DNA of 64,000 bases from Prauserella endophytica (GCF_005146945.1 NZ_SWMS01000001.1:558001-622000); one strand, 5' to 3'; positions 1-9,114 are shown, numbered from the stretch's first letter. The notes: a model not told the origin generated them from the sequence alone. Numbers and translations: made by a program.

Positions 1-1671
1 CTGCGCACGCTCGTGGGTGAGGACAACCCGGCGCCGGTGGGCATCGCGCACACGCGCTGGGCCACGCACGGCGAGCCGACCGACGTCAACGCGCACCCGC
101 ACCTCGACGCGCAAGGCCGCATCGCCGTGGTGCACAACGGGATCATCGAGAACGCCGAGCAGCTGCGCGCGAAGCTCATCGCGAGCGGCGTCGAGTTCGC
201 CTCCGACACCGACACCGAGGCGCTCGCCCACCTGATCGCGGCGCGGCTGCGGGACGGCGCCGAGACGCTCGAGGACGCCGTGCGCCGCGCCCTGCACCAG
301 GTGGAGGGTGCATACGGAATCGTGGTGCTCGACGTCAAGAATCCCGGCGAGCTCGTGGTCGCCCGCAACGGCAGCCCCATCGTGCTCGGCATCGGAGACG
401 GGGAGATGTACGTCGCCTCCGACCTCGCCGCGCTCGTCCGGCACACGCAGCGCGTGGTCTACCTCGACGACGGTGAGCTGGCCACACTCAAGGCGGGCGA
501 CTACCGCACCAGCACCCTGCAGGCCAAGCGCACCGACAAGACCCCGACCGAGGTTGAGCTGTCCGATGAGGACTACCAGCTCGACGGCTATGCCGACTAC
601 ATGCGCAAAGAGATCGGCGAGCAGCCAGAGGCCGTGCGGCGCGCCCTGCGCGGCAGGCTCGACGAGCGGTTCTCCACCGCGCGGCTCGGCGGTCTCCGGC
701 TCGACCCGAGGGAGCTGCGCTCGATCCGGCGGGTGAAGTTCCTCGGCTGCGGCTCGGCCTACTACGCGGGCCAGATCGGCGCCAACCTCGTCGAGGAGCT
801 GGCGCGGCTCCCCGCCGACGCCGAGCCCGCCTCGGAGTTCCGCTACCGCAACCCGGTGGTCGACCCCGAGACGCTGTACGTCGCCGTGAGCCAGTCCGGC
901 GAGACCGCCGACACGCTCGCCGCCGTGCAGGAACTGTCCCGCAAGGGCGGGCGCGTGATCGGCGCGGTGAACGCCGTGGCGAGCGCGATCGCCCGCGAGT
1001 GCGGCAGCGGCGTGTTCCTGCACGCCGGCCCCGAGGTGTCGGTGGCCTCCACCAAGGCCGTCACGAACATGAGCACGACGTTCGCGATGCTCGCCCTGTT
1101 GCTGGGCCGGGTGCGCGACCTCTCCGTCGCCGACGGGCGCCGCATCGTCGAGGGCCTCGACGCGCTGCCCGACCACATCGAGGAGGTCGTGCGCACCCAG
1201 GACGAGCCCATCGCCGAGGTCGCCCGCAAGTTCGCCGACGCCCGGCACATGTTCTTCGTCGGCCGAGTGCGGGGCTGGCCCGTGGCGAGGGAGGGCGCGC
1301 AGAAGCTCAAGGAGATCTCCTACGTCCACGCCGAGGCGTACCAGGCGGGTGAGCTCAAGCACGGGCCGATCGCGCTCATCGACCCCTCCATGCCATCGGT
1401 GGTGATCGTTCCGGACGACGAGCTGCTGGTGAAGAACATCGGCACGATGGAGCAGATCAAGGCGCGCGGCGGCCCGGTGATCGCGGTGACCAACGCACAG
1501 CTGCCGGAGGGGCTCGCCGACGCGGAGCTGCGGGTGCCGCGCACCGAGCCCGAACTGGACCCGATCCTGTTCGGCATCCCGTTGCAGCTGCTCGCCTACC
1601 ACCTCGCGACGGCCCTGGGCCGCGACATCGACAAGCCGCGGAACCTGGCGAAGAGCGTCACTGTCGAGTGA
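1..1671 (+). CDS. glmS: Glutamine--fructose-6-phosphate aminotransferase (isomerizing), 5' end missing
   Basis: Makes glucosamine-6-phosphate from fructose-6-phosphate and glutamine, the first step to UDP-GlcNAc in the cytoplasm. The frame is open from the first base, so the N-terminal ~60 residues, including the catalytic Cys1 of the glutaminase domain, lie outside the window. What remains shows the Ntn glutaminase core (HTRWATHG and HNGIIEN near the start), then two SIS domains: CGSAYYAG in the first, SQSGETADT as the sugar-phosphate loop, and the second ending in the family-typical PRNLAKSVTVE terminus. The visible 556 residues plus the missing part fit the usual ~620 aa. No gene closely follows on the same strand. 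The 129 bases after the stop hold only a short GC-rich imperfect inverted repeat and no supportable gene. Confidence 0.97.
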   Translation: MRTLVGEDNPAPVGIAHTRWATHGEPTDVNAHPHLDAQGRIAVVHNGIIENAEQLRAKLIASGVEFASDTDTEALAHLIAARLRDGAETLEDAVRRALHQVEGAYGIVVLDVKNPGELVVARNGSPIVLGIGDGEMYVASDLAALVRHTQRVVYLDDGELATLKAGDYRTSTLQAKRTDKTPTEVELSDEDYQLDGYADYMRKEIGEQPEAVRRALRGRLDERFSTARLGGLRLDPRELRSIRRVKFLGCGSAYYAGQIGANLVEELARLPADAEPASEFRYRNPVVDPETLYVAVSQSGETADTLAAVQELSRKGGRVIGAVNAVASAIARECGSGVFLHAGPEVSVASTKAVTNMSTTFAMLALLLGRVRDLSVADGRRIVEGLDALPDHIEEVVRTQDEPIAEVARKFADARHMFFVGRVRGWPVAREGAQKLKEISYVHAEAYQAGELKHGPIALIDPSMPSVVIVPDDELLVKNIGTMEQIKARGGPVIAVTNAQLPEGLADAELRVPRTEPELDPILFGIPLQLLAYHLATALGRDIDKPRNLAKSVTVE

Positions 1672-1800
1672 CCGGTCGCGGTGATCGACATGGGCGCTGT
1701 CGGCGCGGCGCTCACCGGCCGCGGCGCCGCTCCCACCGACGACGACGCCACGCGCACACTCGCCTGATTGCAGGCCCTCGCACCCGGCAGCTGTCCGCTG

Positions 1801-2859
1801 TCAGCGAGTGAACGACCTCGCCGCGTCGAGGAACACGTCGTTCTCCTCGGCGGTGCCGATCGTCACGCGCACGCCGTCGCCCGCGAACGGCCGCACCACG
1901 ACCTTGTGCTCCAGCGCGTGCTCGGCGAACTCGACGGTGCGCTCGCCGAGCGGCAGCCACACGAAGTTCGCGTGCGTCTCGGGAACGTCGTAGCCCGCCG
2001 CGCGCAGCTCGTCGCGCACCCGCGAGCGCTCACGCACCACGTCCGCGCACCGCGCGAGCAGCTCGTCCTTCGCGTCGAGTGAGGCGATCGCGGCGGTCTG
2101 GGCGAGGGTGTTGACGCTGAAGGCCACATAGACCTTGCGCAGCGCGGTGATCACCTCCTCGGGGCCCACCGCGTAGCCGACGCGCAGGCCCGCGAGCCCG
2201 TAGGCCTTGGAGAACGTCCGCAGCACGGTCACGTTCGGCCGCGTGCGCACGAACTCCAGCCCGTCCGGCACGTCGCGGTCGGTGACGAACTCGCGGTACG
2301 CCTCGTCGAGCACCACGAGGACGTCGGAGGGCACCTGGTCGAGGAAGCGCACGAGTGCGTCGCGGCGCACCGCCGTGCCCGTGGGGTTGTTGGGGTTGCA
2401 CACGAACACCACGCGCGTCCTCGGCGTGATCGCGGCGACCATGGCGTCGAGGTCGTGGGTGTGCGCCGAGTCCAGCGGCACCGTCAGCGGCTTCGCGTTG
2501 CCCACCTGCGTGACGATCGGGTACGCCTCGAACGAGCGCCACGCGAAGAGCACCTCGTCACCCGGCTCGCACATCCCCTGCACGAGCTGCTGGCACAGCG
2601 ACACCGAGCCGCAGCCGACGGCGATCCGCTCGAAGGGCATGTCCAGCTCGCTCGCGAGCCGCTCGGTCAGGGCCTGCGCGCCCATGTCGGGATAGCGGTT
2701 CACCTGGGCTGTCGCGTGGGCGATCGCCTCGGCCACGCTGGGCAGCGGGCCGCCGGGCACCTCGTTGCTGGCCAGCTTGATCGCGCCGGGCACCGTGCGG
2801 CCGGGCACGTACGCGGGCAACGCGGCCAGGTCGGCCCTCGTCGGAATTGCGGAGGACAT
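1801..2859 (-). CDS. Histidinol-phosphate / aromatic amino acid aminotransferase (HisC/Pat family)
   Basis: Class I/II PLP aminotransferase of 352 aa. The PLP lysine sits in [15 protein letters not shown] (Lys218). NPNNPTGT (155-162) and DEAYREF (185-191) are the other cofactor-loop motifs. The HisC subfamily interconverts histidinol phosphate and imidazole-acetol phosphate, and actinobacterial Pat members transaminate aromatic amino acids. No his or aro genes are adjacent, which favours the stand-alone Pat (HisC2) role, but this is inference. The ATG start is preceded by GAGGAG about 9 bases upstream. It faces glmS convergently and diverges from the hydrolase at 2968. Confidence 0.9.
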   Translation of the reverse strand: MSSAIPTRADLAALPAYVPGRTVPGAIKLASNEVPGGPLPSVAEAIAHATAQVNRYPDMGAQALTERLASELDMPFERIAVGCGSVSLCQQLVQGMCEPGDEVLFAWRSFEAYPIVTQVGNAKPLTVPLDSAHTHDLDAMVAAITPRTRVVFVCNPNNPTGTAVRRDALVRFLDQVPSDVLVVLDEAYREFVTDRDVPDGLEFVRTRPNVTVLRTFSKAYGLAGLRVGYAVGPEEVITALRKVYVAFSVNTLAQTAAIASLDAKDELLARCADVVRERSRVRDELRAAGYDVPETHANFVWLPLGERTVEFAEHALEHKVVVRPFAGDGVRVTIGTAEENDVFLDAARSFTR

Positions 2860-2967
2860 CGGATGCGCTCCTCGGGGGTCGAAAGAGTTTCGCCGTTCAA
2901 CCTATCTCGCCGCATATCTGCCAGCTCACGTTGACTGGGGCACCACTATCGGTGGTTGAGTGGGTAC

Positions 2968-3618
2968 ATGACGCAGACGTACACCGAGGACTACCGGCAC
3001 GAGGACGGCCGCACCGCGAGGCTCACCTTCGCGGAACCGGATGGTGCCCTGCGAGGTGGTCTCGTCGTGCTGCACGAGGCGGAGGGCGTCACCGACACGG
3101 TGCGGCTTCTCCTCTCGGGGCTCGCCGGGGAAGGCTGGCTGGCCGTCGCTCCCCACATCGTGGCCGACGGCGCGCCGCTGACCGGCCAGGACGTGCTCGC
3201 GGCCACCGATGTCACGCTCGCGTGGCTCGTGGAGCGGGGCGTGCGGGCCGACCTGATCGGCGTCGTCGGGTTCGACACGGGCGGCACGGCCGCGCTTGTG
3301 GTGGCCGCCAGCCGCAAGCTGGGCGCCGCGGTGAGCGTGGGCGGGCACGCCGTCAGCGCTCCGGCATCCGACGAGCTGCCCCAGCTGGTGGAGATCGCGG
3401 GCAGGCTCACCAGCCCGTGGCTCGGCATGTACGGCGACGACGGCGATGTGGCGGGCGAGCTCGCGGTCGAGCGGCTGCAGGAGGCGGCGTCCGCTTCGAA
3501 GGTGGCCACCAACGTCGTCCGCTATCCGGGCGCCAGCCACCGCTTCGACGCCGACCCGGCCGCCGCGGCCGAGGCGTGGCACCGCACGCTCGACTGGTTC
3601 GACGCGTACCTGCGCTGA
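2968..3618 (+). CDS. Dienelactone hydrolase family protein with altered nucleophile
   Basis: An alpha/beta hydrolase of 216 aa, close in length to dienelactone hydrolases. The nucleophile elbow reads GFDTGG where the family has G-x-C-x-G-G, so the catalytic Cys is replaced by Asp. A candidate acid (GDDGD) and the C-terminal histidine (GASHRF) are retained. ATG 2968 is preferred. An in-frame TTG at 2956 would add four residues, and neither has a strong ribosome binding site. The Cys-to-Asp change makes lactone hydrolysis doubtful. It may be a haloalkane-dehalogenase-like hydrolase or a binding protein. It sits alone between the aminotransferase and the type VII cassette. Confidence 0.8.
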   Translation: MTQTYTEDYRHEDGRTARLTFAEPDGALRGGLVVLHEAEGVTDTVRLLLSGLAGEGWLAVAPHIVADGAPLTGQDVLAATDVTLAWLVERGVRADLIGVVGFDTGGTAALVVAASRKLGAAVSVGGHAVSAPASDELPQLVEIAGRLTSPWLGMYGDDGDVAGELAVERLQEAASASKVATNVVRYPGASHRFDADPAAAAEAWHRTLDWFDAYLR

Positions 3619-3703
3619 ACAGGTACGAGCGGGAACGAAACGGTCGTCGGCGCCGTCTTTGCGAAGTAGAGTGCTGCGTGCACGAGTCTCTGGGGGTGCC
3701 GCC

Positions 3704-4156
3704 GTGACCGATCCTTCCGCCGAATCCGTTCCCGTGCTGGCGCCGGGCGCCGCGTTCGCGTCGGGCGCCGCCGCAGCGCTGGCCCCGGTCGCCGAGGACC
3801 TCGAGACCGTCCGCGACCAGGTGCGGACCGGTGACCTCAAGCTCGATCCCGACGCGGCGCACCGCTTGCTGGCCTCGATCAACGCCGTGCAGTCCAGGGT
3901 GCACACGCTGATCGCCGACTGCGGCGACCGCATCGACCAGCCGCTGCGGTTCGGGGACAACTTCGTCGGCCGCACGATGGGCGAGCGGCTGCGTGGCGCC
4001 GCGTCCGGCGGGGCCGACGCCGCGATCCCCGTGCTCGAGGAGTTCGCGCTCCAGCTGGAGAAGCTGGACGAGATCGTGCGGCGGGCGGCCGGCCTGATCG
4101 CCGAGGCCGACACCGACGCGAGCGAGCAACTCGCGCGCATCGGGGAGGTGGACTGA
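3704..4156 (+). CDS. Small helical protein, putative partner of the PPE protein
   Basis: A 150-aa Ala-rich, almost entirely helical acidic protein with no signal peptide. I do not recognise a named family. GTG 3704 is chosen because the upstream frame is low-quality and because GGGGGT lies about 8 bases before it. The stop overlaps the start of the PPE-domain gene (ATGA), and EspG follows, so it is the first gene of a type VII export cassette. By position and helical composition it could play the role of a PE or WXG100-type heterodimer partner of the PPE protein. That is inference from context only. No WxG motif is present. Confidence 0.75.
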   Translation: MTDPSAESVPVLAPGAAFASGAAAALAPVAEDLETVRDQVRTGDLKLDPDAAHRLLASINAVQSRVHTLIADCGDRIDQPLRFGDNFVGRTMGERLRGAASGGADAAIPVLEEFALQLEKLDEIVRRAAGLIAEADTDASEQLARIGEVD

Positions 4157-5232
4157 TGGAGCGTGGACCGGTGCATTGCCTGCCCTACCCGTGGCCGCGG
4201 CCAGAGCCCGAGCCCGAACCCGGCGACCTCGGCCAGCACGTGAACTGGCGGACCTACTCACACCGCGAGCTGTACGACATGGCCACCACGGGGCTCGACC
4301 TGGAGGGGGCCACCGAGGTCGCGGCGCAGTGGTCGCGGCTCGGCGGGGAGCTGGACGAGGTCGGGCAGGAGCTGCGCAAGGCGCTGCGGGAGGCCGCCGA
4401 CGGTTGGCAGGGGGCAGCGGCCGAGGAGGCGAGGGGCAAGGTCGAGCAGCTCGCCGGCTGGACGGAGGAGTCGGCGTCGGGCAGCGCGGTCGTTTCCGGC
4501 TGCGTGAGCGAGCAGGCCGCGCTGGCCGCGGCAGCCAAGCGCAACATGCCGGAGCCGCCACGGTTCGAGATCCTCCTGCCCACCCCGCAGGTGCCGCAGG
4601 AATACTGGCGCACCGCGCCCGACCTGGTCGCCGACCCGGCGCCGGATCGTGAGGAGTCGCGGCAGCTGCACCAGCAGGCCGCCGAGGTGATGGAGCAGTA
4701 CCAGCGCGACTCCAACGAGCTGTACGGGCGCGTGCCCGCTTTCCAGAGCCCGGACCCGGGTTCGTCGATCCTGAGGGAACCCGACCCGCCGCCCCCTCAC
4801 CAGGACCAGGAGCCGACGCCGGACCCGACGCCGGACGAGGGCACGACGGCGAGCTCCGCCACCCCGGGTGCGTCCGGCGCGGGCGGCACGGCCGCGCCGG
4901 GTTCACCGGGTGGCGGCCCCACGACGCCGCCGACGCCGATGACGCCGGGGCAGCAGAGCGGCGGCGGCGAGCAGCAAGGAGCCGGACCGCGCGCGGGAGC
5001 CGCGGCGCACAGCGGTCAGGCAGCGCCTCCAGCCGCGGCGTCGGCGGCCCCACGCGGCGGAGCGGCGCCCGGCGCGGTGCCGATGGGTGCCGCCGCCGGT
5101 GCGCGCCCCGGCGGGGACGACGATGTCGAGCGCAAGTCGCCCTCGTACCTGCAGGAGGAGGACGACCTGTGGGGGCCGCAGGTGCCAGTGGTTCCGCCGG
5201 TGCTCGGCGATGGTCCGCGCGGAGGCTGGTGA
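4156..5232 (+). CDS. PPE-domain protein, putative type VII (ESX-like) secretion substrate
   Basis: 358 aa. Residues ~30-130 are helical and carry a W-Q-G turn (84-86) like the WxG of ESX/PPE proteins. Residues ~195-330 are a disordered Pro/Gly/Ala-rich tail. The end has an acidic, aromatic patch (SPSYLQEEDDLWG) before a Pro-Val run, as in many Pseudonocardiales PPE proteins. PPE proteins leave the cell as folded heterodimers through type VII secretion. The start ATG overlaps the upstream stop by 4 bases, and the stop abuts the GTG of espG, so the three genes are translationally coupled. No EccC or other core component is in the window, so the secretion channel must be encoded elsewhere. Confidence 0.82.
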   Translation: MERGPVHCLPYPWPRPEPEPEPGDLGQHVNWRTYSHRELYDMATTGLDLEGATEVAAQWSRLGGELDEVGQELRKALREAADGWQGAAAEEARGKVEQLAGWTEESASGSAVVSGCVSEQAALAAAAKRNMPEPPRFEILLPTPQVPQEYWRTAPDLVADPAPDREESRQLHQQAAEVMEQYQRDSNELYGRVPAFQSPDPGSSILREPDPPPPHQDQEPTPDPTPDEGTTASSATPGASGAGGTAAPGSPGGGPTTPPTPMTPGQQSGGGEQQGAGPRAGAAAHSGQAAPPAAASAAPRGGAAPGAVPMGAAAGARPGGDDDVERKSPSYLQEEDDLWGPQVPVVPPVLGDGPRGGW

Positions 5233-5991
5233 GTGCGCGACGAGAGCACCGGCTGGATCAGCCTGCACCCCGGTGAGCTGTACCTGGTCTGGACCGAGCT
5301 GGGGCTCGGTGAGCTGCCCGCCGTGCTCGCGATCCCGCACGTGGGGCGCACGGCGGCGGCCCGCGCCGAGCTGGTCGCGATCGCCGACCGGGCGCTGGCC
5401 GAGCGGGGGCTCGGCACCGTCGCCCGGCCCGCCCGTGACCTGGCCGACCTGCTGCGTGCGCTGGCCGTACCCGAGCTGTCGCTCGACCTGGAGTTGAGCG
5501 GTGACGGGCCGGTGTTCCGTGGGGTGGGCGCCGCCGGCGCGTACGGCGACGTGACCGCCGGAGTCGCCGACGCGGAGGTGAGGCTCGGCCCGGTGCGCAG
5601 GACGGCGCTGGTGGAGACGATGCTCACGGCGGTCTCCCCGCTGCAGGCCGGCACCGGCAGCCCGGGCAATATCCGGTTCGCCGACTACCGCAGGGCCTGC
5701 CGGGTGGCCGAGCACGAGGGCTCGGCCGGGTTCCTGGACGTGTTGCGTGACGCGGGCGTGCGCCCCGTGGAGGCCAACACACTCCTGCGGGCCGTCACGG
5801 GGCGGTCCGGTTCCGGGCGGTTCGGCGCGAGCACGCGGGCGCGGGGACGGGCTCCGAGCACGGTCAACTGGGTCGACACGGAGCAGGGCCGGTATGCGCT
5901 GCGCAGGCGCGGCGACTGGGTCACGGTCACTCCGGTCGACCCAGCGCGGTTGCTGACCATGGCGCAGGAAATGGCCTCGGATCTGGCCTAA
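5233..5991 (+). CDS. ESX secretion-associated protein EspG family chaperone
   Basis: 252 aa, matching the EspG family (PF14011). The N-terminal strand-rich start (WISLHPGELYLVW), the middle segment with the glycine-rich insert GTGSPGNIRFADYRR and the terminal strand (WVDTEQGRYALRRRGDW) are typical. EspG proteins bind the helical tip of PPE partners in the cytoplasm and keep them soluble for export. The GTG start follows the PPE stop with no gap. Its stop codon TAA is used again in a -10-like TAAAGT just ahead of the acetoacetyl-CoA synthetase. The pairing with the PPE gene is strong support for both calls. Confidence 0.88.
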   Translation: MRDESTGWISLHPGELYLVWTELGLGELPAVLAIPHVGRTAAARAELVAIADRALAERGLGTVARPARDLADLLRALAVPELSLDLELSGDGPVFRGVGAAGAYGDVTAGVADAEVRLGPVRRTALVETMLTAVSPLQAGTGSPGNIRFADYRRACRVAEHEGSAGFLDVLRDAGVRPVEANTLLRAVTGRSGSGRFGASTRARGRAPSTVNWVDTEQGRYALRRRGDWVTVTPVDPARLLTMAQEMASDLA

Positions 5992-6001
5992 AGTGCGGCG
6001 T

Positions 6002-7981
6002 ATGAGTGCTGACGCCGAGGTCGGAGAGGTGTTGTGGCGGCCCTCTCCCGAGCACATCGCCGAAACCAGGATCGAGGACTTCCGCCGGTGGCTGAGCACC
6101 GAGCGCGGCGTGACCACCAGGAACTACCAGGAGCTCTGGGAGTTCTCGACGGGCTCGCTCGGTGACTTCTGGTCCGCCGTGGCCGACTACCTCGGGGTGC
6201 GCTGGCACGAGCAGCCCGGCGCGGTGCTGTCGGGACTGGAGATGCCGGGCAGCCGGTGGTTCGAGGGCGCGACGCTGAACTACGCGGAGCACGCGTTGTC
6301 CGGAGGCGTCGCCGGAGCGGAGAAGGCCGCCAGCGACCTCGCGGTGATCTTCCAGCGGGAGGACGGCAGGGAGGAGCGCCTCACCTACGGCGAGCTGCGT
6401 GCCAGGGTGGCCGCCGCGCGGGCGGCGTTCGTGGCGCTGGGTGTCGGCAAGGGCGACCGCGTGGTGGCGCTCGCGCCGAACTGCCCGCAGACGCTGGTGG
6501 CCTTTCTCGCCGCGGCGAGCCTCGGGGCAACCTGGTCGTCGTGCTCACCGGACTTCGGGGTGCGCGCGATCGCCGACCGGTTCACCCAGATCGAGCCGAG
6601 AGTGCTGGTCGCCGTCAACGGCTACGTCTACAACGGCAGGTCGTTCGACGTCCGGCCGACCGTGGAGGAGCTGCGCGGGAGGCTGCCGGGGCTCGCGGCG
6701 ACGGTGCTCGTCGACTACGAGGGCGGTGGCACGATCCCGGACGCGCTCGGCTGGGACGCCCTGCTCGCCGAGCACGCGGGCGCCGAGCTCGCGTACGAGC
6801 CCGTGGAGTTCGACCATCCGCTGTGGGTCCTGTACTCGTCGGGCACGACGGGCCTGCCCAAGGGGATCGTGCAGGGCCACGGCGGGATCACGGTCGAGCA
6901 CCTCAAGGCGTTGGCGCTGCAGTGCGATCTGGGGCCGGGGGAGCGGTTCTTCTGGTTCACCACCACCGGCTGGATGATGTGGAACTTCCTCATCTCCGGC
7001 CTGCTCGTCGGCTCGACGATTGTGCTGTTCGACGGCAGCCCCGGACATCCCGACCTGCGGACGCTGTGGCGGCTGGCCGAGCGCCACGGAGTGACGTACT
7101 TCGGCACGTCGGCGCCGTTCGTGCAGAGCTGTCTGAAGGCGCATCTGAAGCCGTCGGAGGAGTTCGATCTGTCGGCGATGCGGGCGCTGGGGTCGACGGG
7201 GGCGCCGCTGAGCGTGGAGGGGTTCCGCTGGATCGCCGACGCGATCGGTCCGCACGTGCAGATCTGCTCGGTGTCGGGCGGCACCGATCTGTGCACCGCG
7301 TTCGTGGGCTCGTCGCCGGACCTGCCGGTGTGGCTGGGCGAGCTCTCGTGCCGGTGCCTCGGCGCGGCGGTTGAGGCGTACGACGAGGCGGGCAAGCCCG
7401 TGGTCGACCAGGTCGGCGAGCTGATGATCACCAAGCCGATGCCCTCGATGCCGGTGTTCTTCTGGAACGACCCGGACGGCACGCGGCTGCGGGAGGCCTA
7501 CTTCGAGGAGTTCCCCGGCAGGTGGCGGCACGGAGACTGGATCAAAATCACACCGCGCGGCTCAGCGGTCATCTACGGCCGGAGCGACTCGACCCTCAAC
7601 CGGGGCGGCGTGCGTATGGGCACGGCGGAGTTCTACCGCGTTGTGGAGGGCTTCGAGGAGGTCCAGGACTCGCTGGTCATCGACACGTCGGCCAACGAGG
7701 AGGGTGAGCTGCTGTGCTTCCTGGTCCTCTCCGAAGGGGCGACACTGGAGGCAGTGGAGCCGTCACTGCGCAAGGAGCTGCGAAAGGAGCTCTCGCCCCG
7801 GCACGTCCCGGACCGGTTCGTGGTGGTCGACGAGGTCCCGCGCACGTTGAACGGCAAGAAGTGCGAGGTCCCGGTGAAGAAGATCCTCAAGGGCGTCGCC
7901 CCGGACCGAGCAGTAAGCCGCGACGCGCTCGCGAACCCGAACTCCCTGGCCCCCTTCGTGGCGCTCGCGAGCGGCGATTGA
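6002..7981 (+). CDS. Acetoacetate--CoA ligase (acetoacetyl-CoA synthetase)
   Basis: 659-aa ANL-superfamily enzyme that activates acetoacetate to acetoacetyl-CoA with ATP, for ketone-body use. The A3 core motif YSSGTTGLPKG is at 278-288. The N-terminal ACS-type segment (WFEGATLNYAEH) and the C-terminal lysine in NGKKCEVPVKK fit the acetoacetyl-CoA synthetase subgroup of about 650 aa. ATG 6002 has no ribosome binding site. A -10-like TAAAGT (5989-5994) ends 7 bases before it, so a leaderless transcript is possible. It stands alone between the EspG cassette and the tRNAs. Confidence 0.9.
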   Translation: MSADAEVGEVLWRPSPEHIAETRIEDFRRWLSTERGVTTRNYQELWEFSTGSLGDFWSAVADYLGVRWHEQPGAVLSGLEMPGSRWFEGATLNYAEHALSGGVAGAEKAASDLAVIFQREDGREERLTYGELRARVAAARAAFVALGVGKGDRVVALAPNCPQTLVAFLAAASLGATWSSCSPDFGVRAIADRFTQIEPRVLVAVNGYVYNGRSFDVRPTVEELRGRLPGLAATVLVDYEGGGTIPDALGWDALLAEHAGAELAYEPVEFDHPLWVLYSSGTTGLPKGIVQGHGGITVEHLKALALQCDLGPGERFFWFTTTGWMMWNFLISGLLVGSTIVLFDGSPGHPDLRTLWRLAERHGVTYFGTSAPFVQSCLKAHLKPSEEFDLSAMRALGSTGAPLSVEGFRWIADAIGPHVQICSVSGGTDLCTAFVGSSPDLPVWLGELSCRCLGAAVEAYDEAGKPVVDQVGELMITKPMPSMPVFFWNDPDGTRLREAYFEEFPGRWRHGDWIKITPRGSAVIYGRSDSTLNRGGVRMGTAEFYRVVEGFEEVQDSLVIDTSANEEGELLCFLVLSEGATLEAVEPSLRKELRKELSPRHVPDRFVVVDEVPRTLNGKKCEVPVKKILKGVAPDRAVSRDALANPNSLAPFVALASGD

Positions 7982-8009
7982 GCAGGTCAGCGCGTTGGCC
8001 GGGGGTGCT

Positions 8010-8039
8010 TTGCCGGGGGTTCGATGGCGTGTGTACTCT
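8010..8039 (+). promoter_or_regulatory. Putative promoter of the tRNA pair
   Basis: TTGCCG (8010-8015) and TACTCT (8034-8039) are separated by 18 bases and point at tRNA-Ser, whose first base is 24 bases after the -10. This is pattern matching to the housekeeping sigma consensus only. Confidence 0.4.
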
Positions 8040-8062
8040 ATGACAGCAGTGGTCGCGACCTG

Positions 8063-8152
8063 GGAGGCTTCGCCTAGTCTGGTCTATGGCGCCGCACTGC
8101 TAATGCGGTTGGGGGTAACCCCCCCTCCCGGGTTCAAATCCCGGAGCCTCCG
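8063..8152 (+). tRNA. tRNA-Ser (anticodon GCT)
   Basis: Acceptor stem GGAGGCT pairs with AGCCTCC, discriminator G at 8152. The anticodon arm is CCGCA-CTGCTAA-TGCGG with anticodon GCT at 8099-8101. A long variable arm (class II) follows, then the T arm with GGTTCAAATCC. The 3' CCA is not encoded. It decodes AGC/AGT. Confidence 0.95.
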
Positions 8153-8209
8153 CCGGGGCTCGGCCTAGCCGAGCACCACCCCGACCCCGGTCGGGAACAA
8201 CTGAACACT

Positions 8210-8285
8210 GCGCCCGTAGCTCAACGGATAGAGCATCTGACTACGGATCAGAAGGTTAGGGGTTCGAATCCCTTCGGGCGCGCCA
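8210..8285 (+). tRNA. tRNA-Arg (anticodon ACG), CCA encoded
   Basis: Acceptor GCGCCCG pairs with CGGGCGC. The anticodon arm TCTGA-CTACGGA-TCAGA has anticodon ACG at 8243-8245. The T loop is GGTTCGAATCC. The discriminator G at 8282 is followed by an encoded CCA (8283-8285), unlike the neighbouring tRNA-Ser. The A34 would be read as inosine, serving CGU, CGC and CGA. Confidence 0.95.
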
Positions 8286-8292
8286 CCCAACA

Positions 8293-8324
8293 CCCCAGCG
8301 AGGCCACCGTCTAGCTGGGGTTTT
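8293..8324 (+). terminator. Rho-independent terminator after tRNA-Arg
   Basis: CCCCAGC (8293-8299) pairs with GCTGGGG (8314-8320) across a 14-base loop and is followed directly by TTTT and a further T-rich run. It sits 8 bases past the tRNA-Arg CCA. The rest of 8325-8417 holds nothing I can support. Confidence 0.8.
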
Positions 8325-8417
8325 GCTTTTGGTCATCTCCTGCCGCCGCAATATCGGCGACAGTGGCGTGGGCGGCCGGCCTGCCCTTGGTCTCCGTGAC
8401 TGGTGCTCGTGAGTTGG

Positions 8418-9068
8418 TCAGAGGTTCAGGAGTGCGACGCCGTACGCGACTATCCAGGTGGCCCAGCCTAGCCAGCCGACCAGGCCGGTGATCGCGATCC
8501 GATTCGTTCCGTCCACATTGTACGGAGCGGCGGCGGAGGAGACGAACAGCAGTGCCGCGCTGGCATACCCGAGCCAGGCGTGCCAGGTGGGGATGAAGTC
8601 GAGGCTGGAGCCCGCGACGGTGAAGCCCAGCAGCGCGATCGCCAGAAAGGCCTGGTTGAAGCCGAAAAGCACATTGGTCACCGCCCACAGACCAGGTACC
8701 GAGCCGCGATGATGCACGGCGGCCGAGGCCGCCCCGAACCGAAGCGCCTCGACCACCATGAAGGTGGCGTTCTGCATGAGGACCCCGGCGAAGCCGGCCA
8801 GCGCCCAGCCGTCGGTCCTCGCTTCCCCACGCCAGAGCGCCGACAGCAGCCCCGCGGCGAAGAACGTGAGGAACAGCCAGGTGGCCGGGACGAGCACCGA
8901 GGGCCGCTTCAGCCGATCACCCATTGCGGCGAGTGCGTCGGTCACCTCCTTCAGGGGTTTTCCCGAGCCCGGCGCCGGAAGGCCGCCGCGTAGGTAGCCG
9001 ATGTTGGTGAGGACGCCGAGCGCGACGAACCCGATGCCGCCCGCCCCCGCGAGGCTGGTGATGATCAC
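8418..9068 (-). CDS. Integral membrane protein of unknown function
   Basis: 216 aa with five to six hydrophobic segments: one near the N-terminus, then after a soluble loop a run of helices to the C-terminus that ends LLNL. I do not recognise the family. GTG 9068 is chosen because GGGGG lies 8 bases upstream and the longer frame upstream is low-complexity Arg-rich. It is divergent from the TetR gene at 9133 with a 64-base gap holding an imperfect palindrome, so it is the likely target of that regulator, possibly as a transporter or efflux component. This is inference from layout. Confidence 0.7.
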   Translation of the reverse strand: MIITSLAGAGGIGFVALGVLTNIGYLRGGLPAPGSGKPLKEVTDALAAMGDRLKRPSVLVPATWLFLTFFAAGLLSALWRGEARTDGWALAGFAGVLMQNATFMVVEALRFGAASAAVHHRGSVPGLWAVTNVLFGFNQAFLAIALLGFTVAGSSLDFIPTWHAWLGYASAALLFVSSAAAPYNVDGTNRIAITGLVGWLGWATWIVAYGVALLNL

Positions 9069-9095
9069 TGCAGTGCCCCCATTCGTTTTACGATG

Positions 9096-9114
9096 CTTAT
9101 ATTCAATGTAGAAG
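9096..9114. promoter_or_regulatory. Imperfect palindrome, putative TetR operator
   Basis: A 19-base A/T-rich imperfect inverted repeat (CTTATATTC A ATGTAGAAG, centre 9105, five paired positions of nine per arm) in the gap between the membrane protein and the TetR gene. It is the only symmetric element there and is unusually AT-rich for the window. Confidence 0.4.

Noticed and set aside
1672-1800. Short open frame after glmS (about 29 codons to TGA near 1767)
   Set aside because: Too short, no ribosome binding site, no recognisable family.
8210-8330. tRNA-Arg 3' end as an integration site
   Set aside because: No integrase, no repeated tRNA 3' end downstream, and a normal terminator follows.
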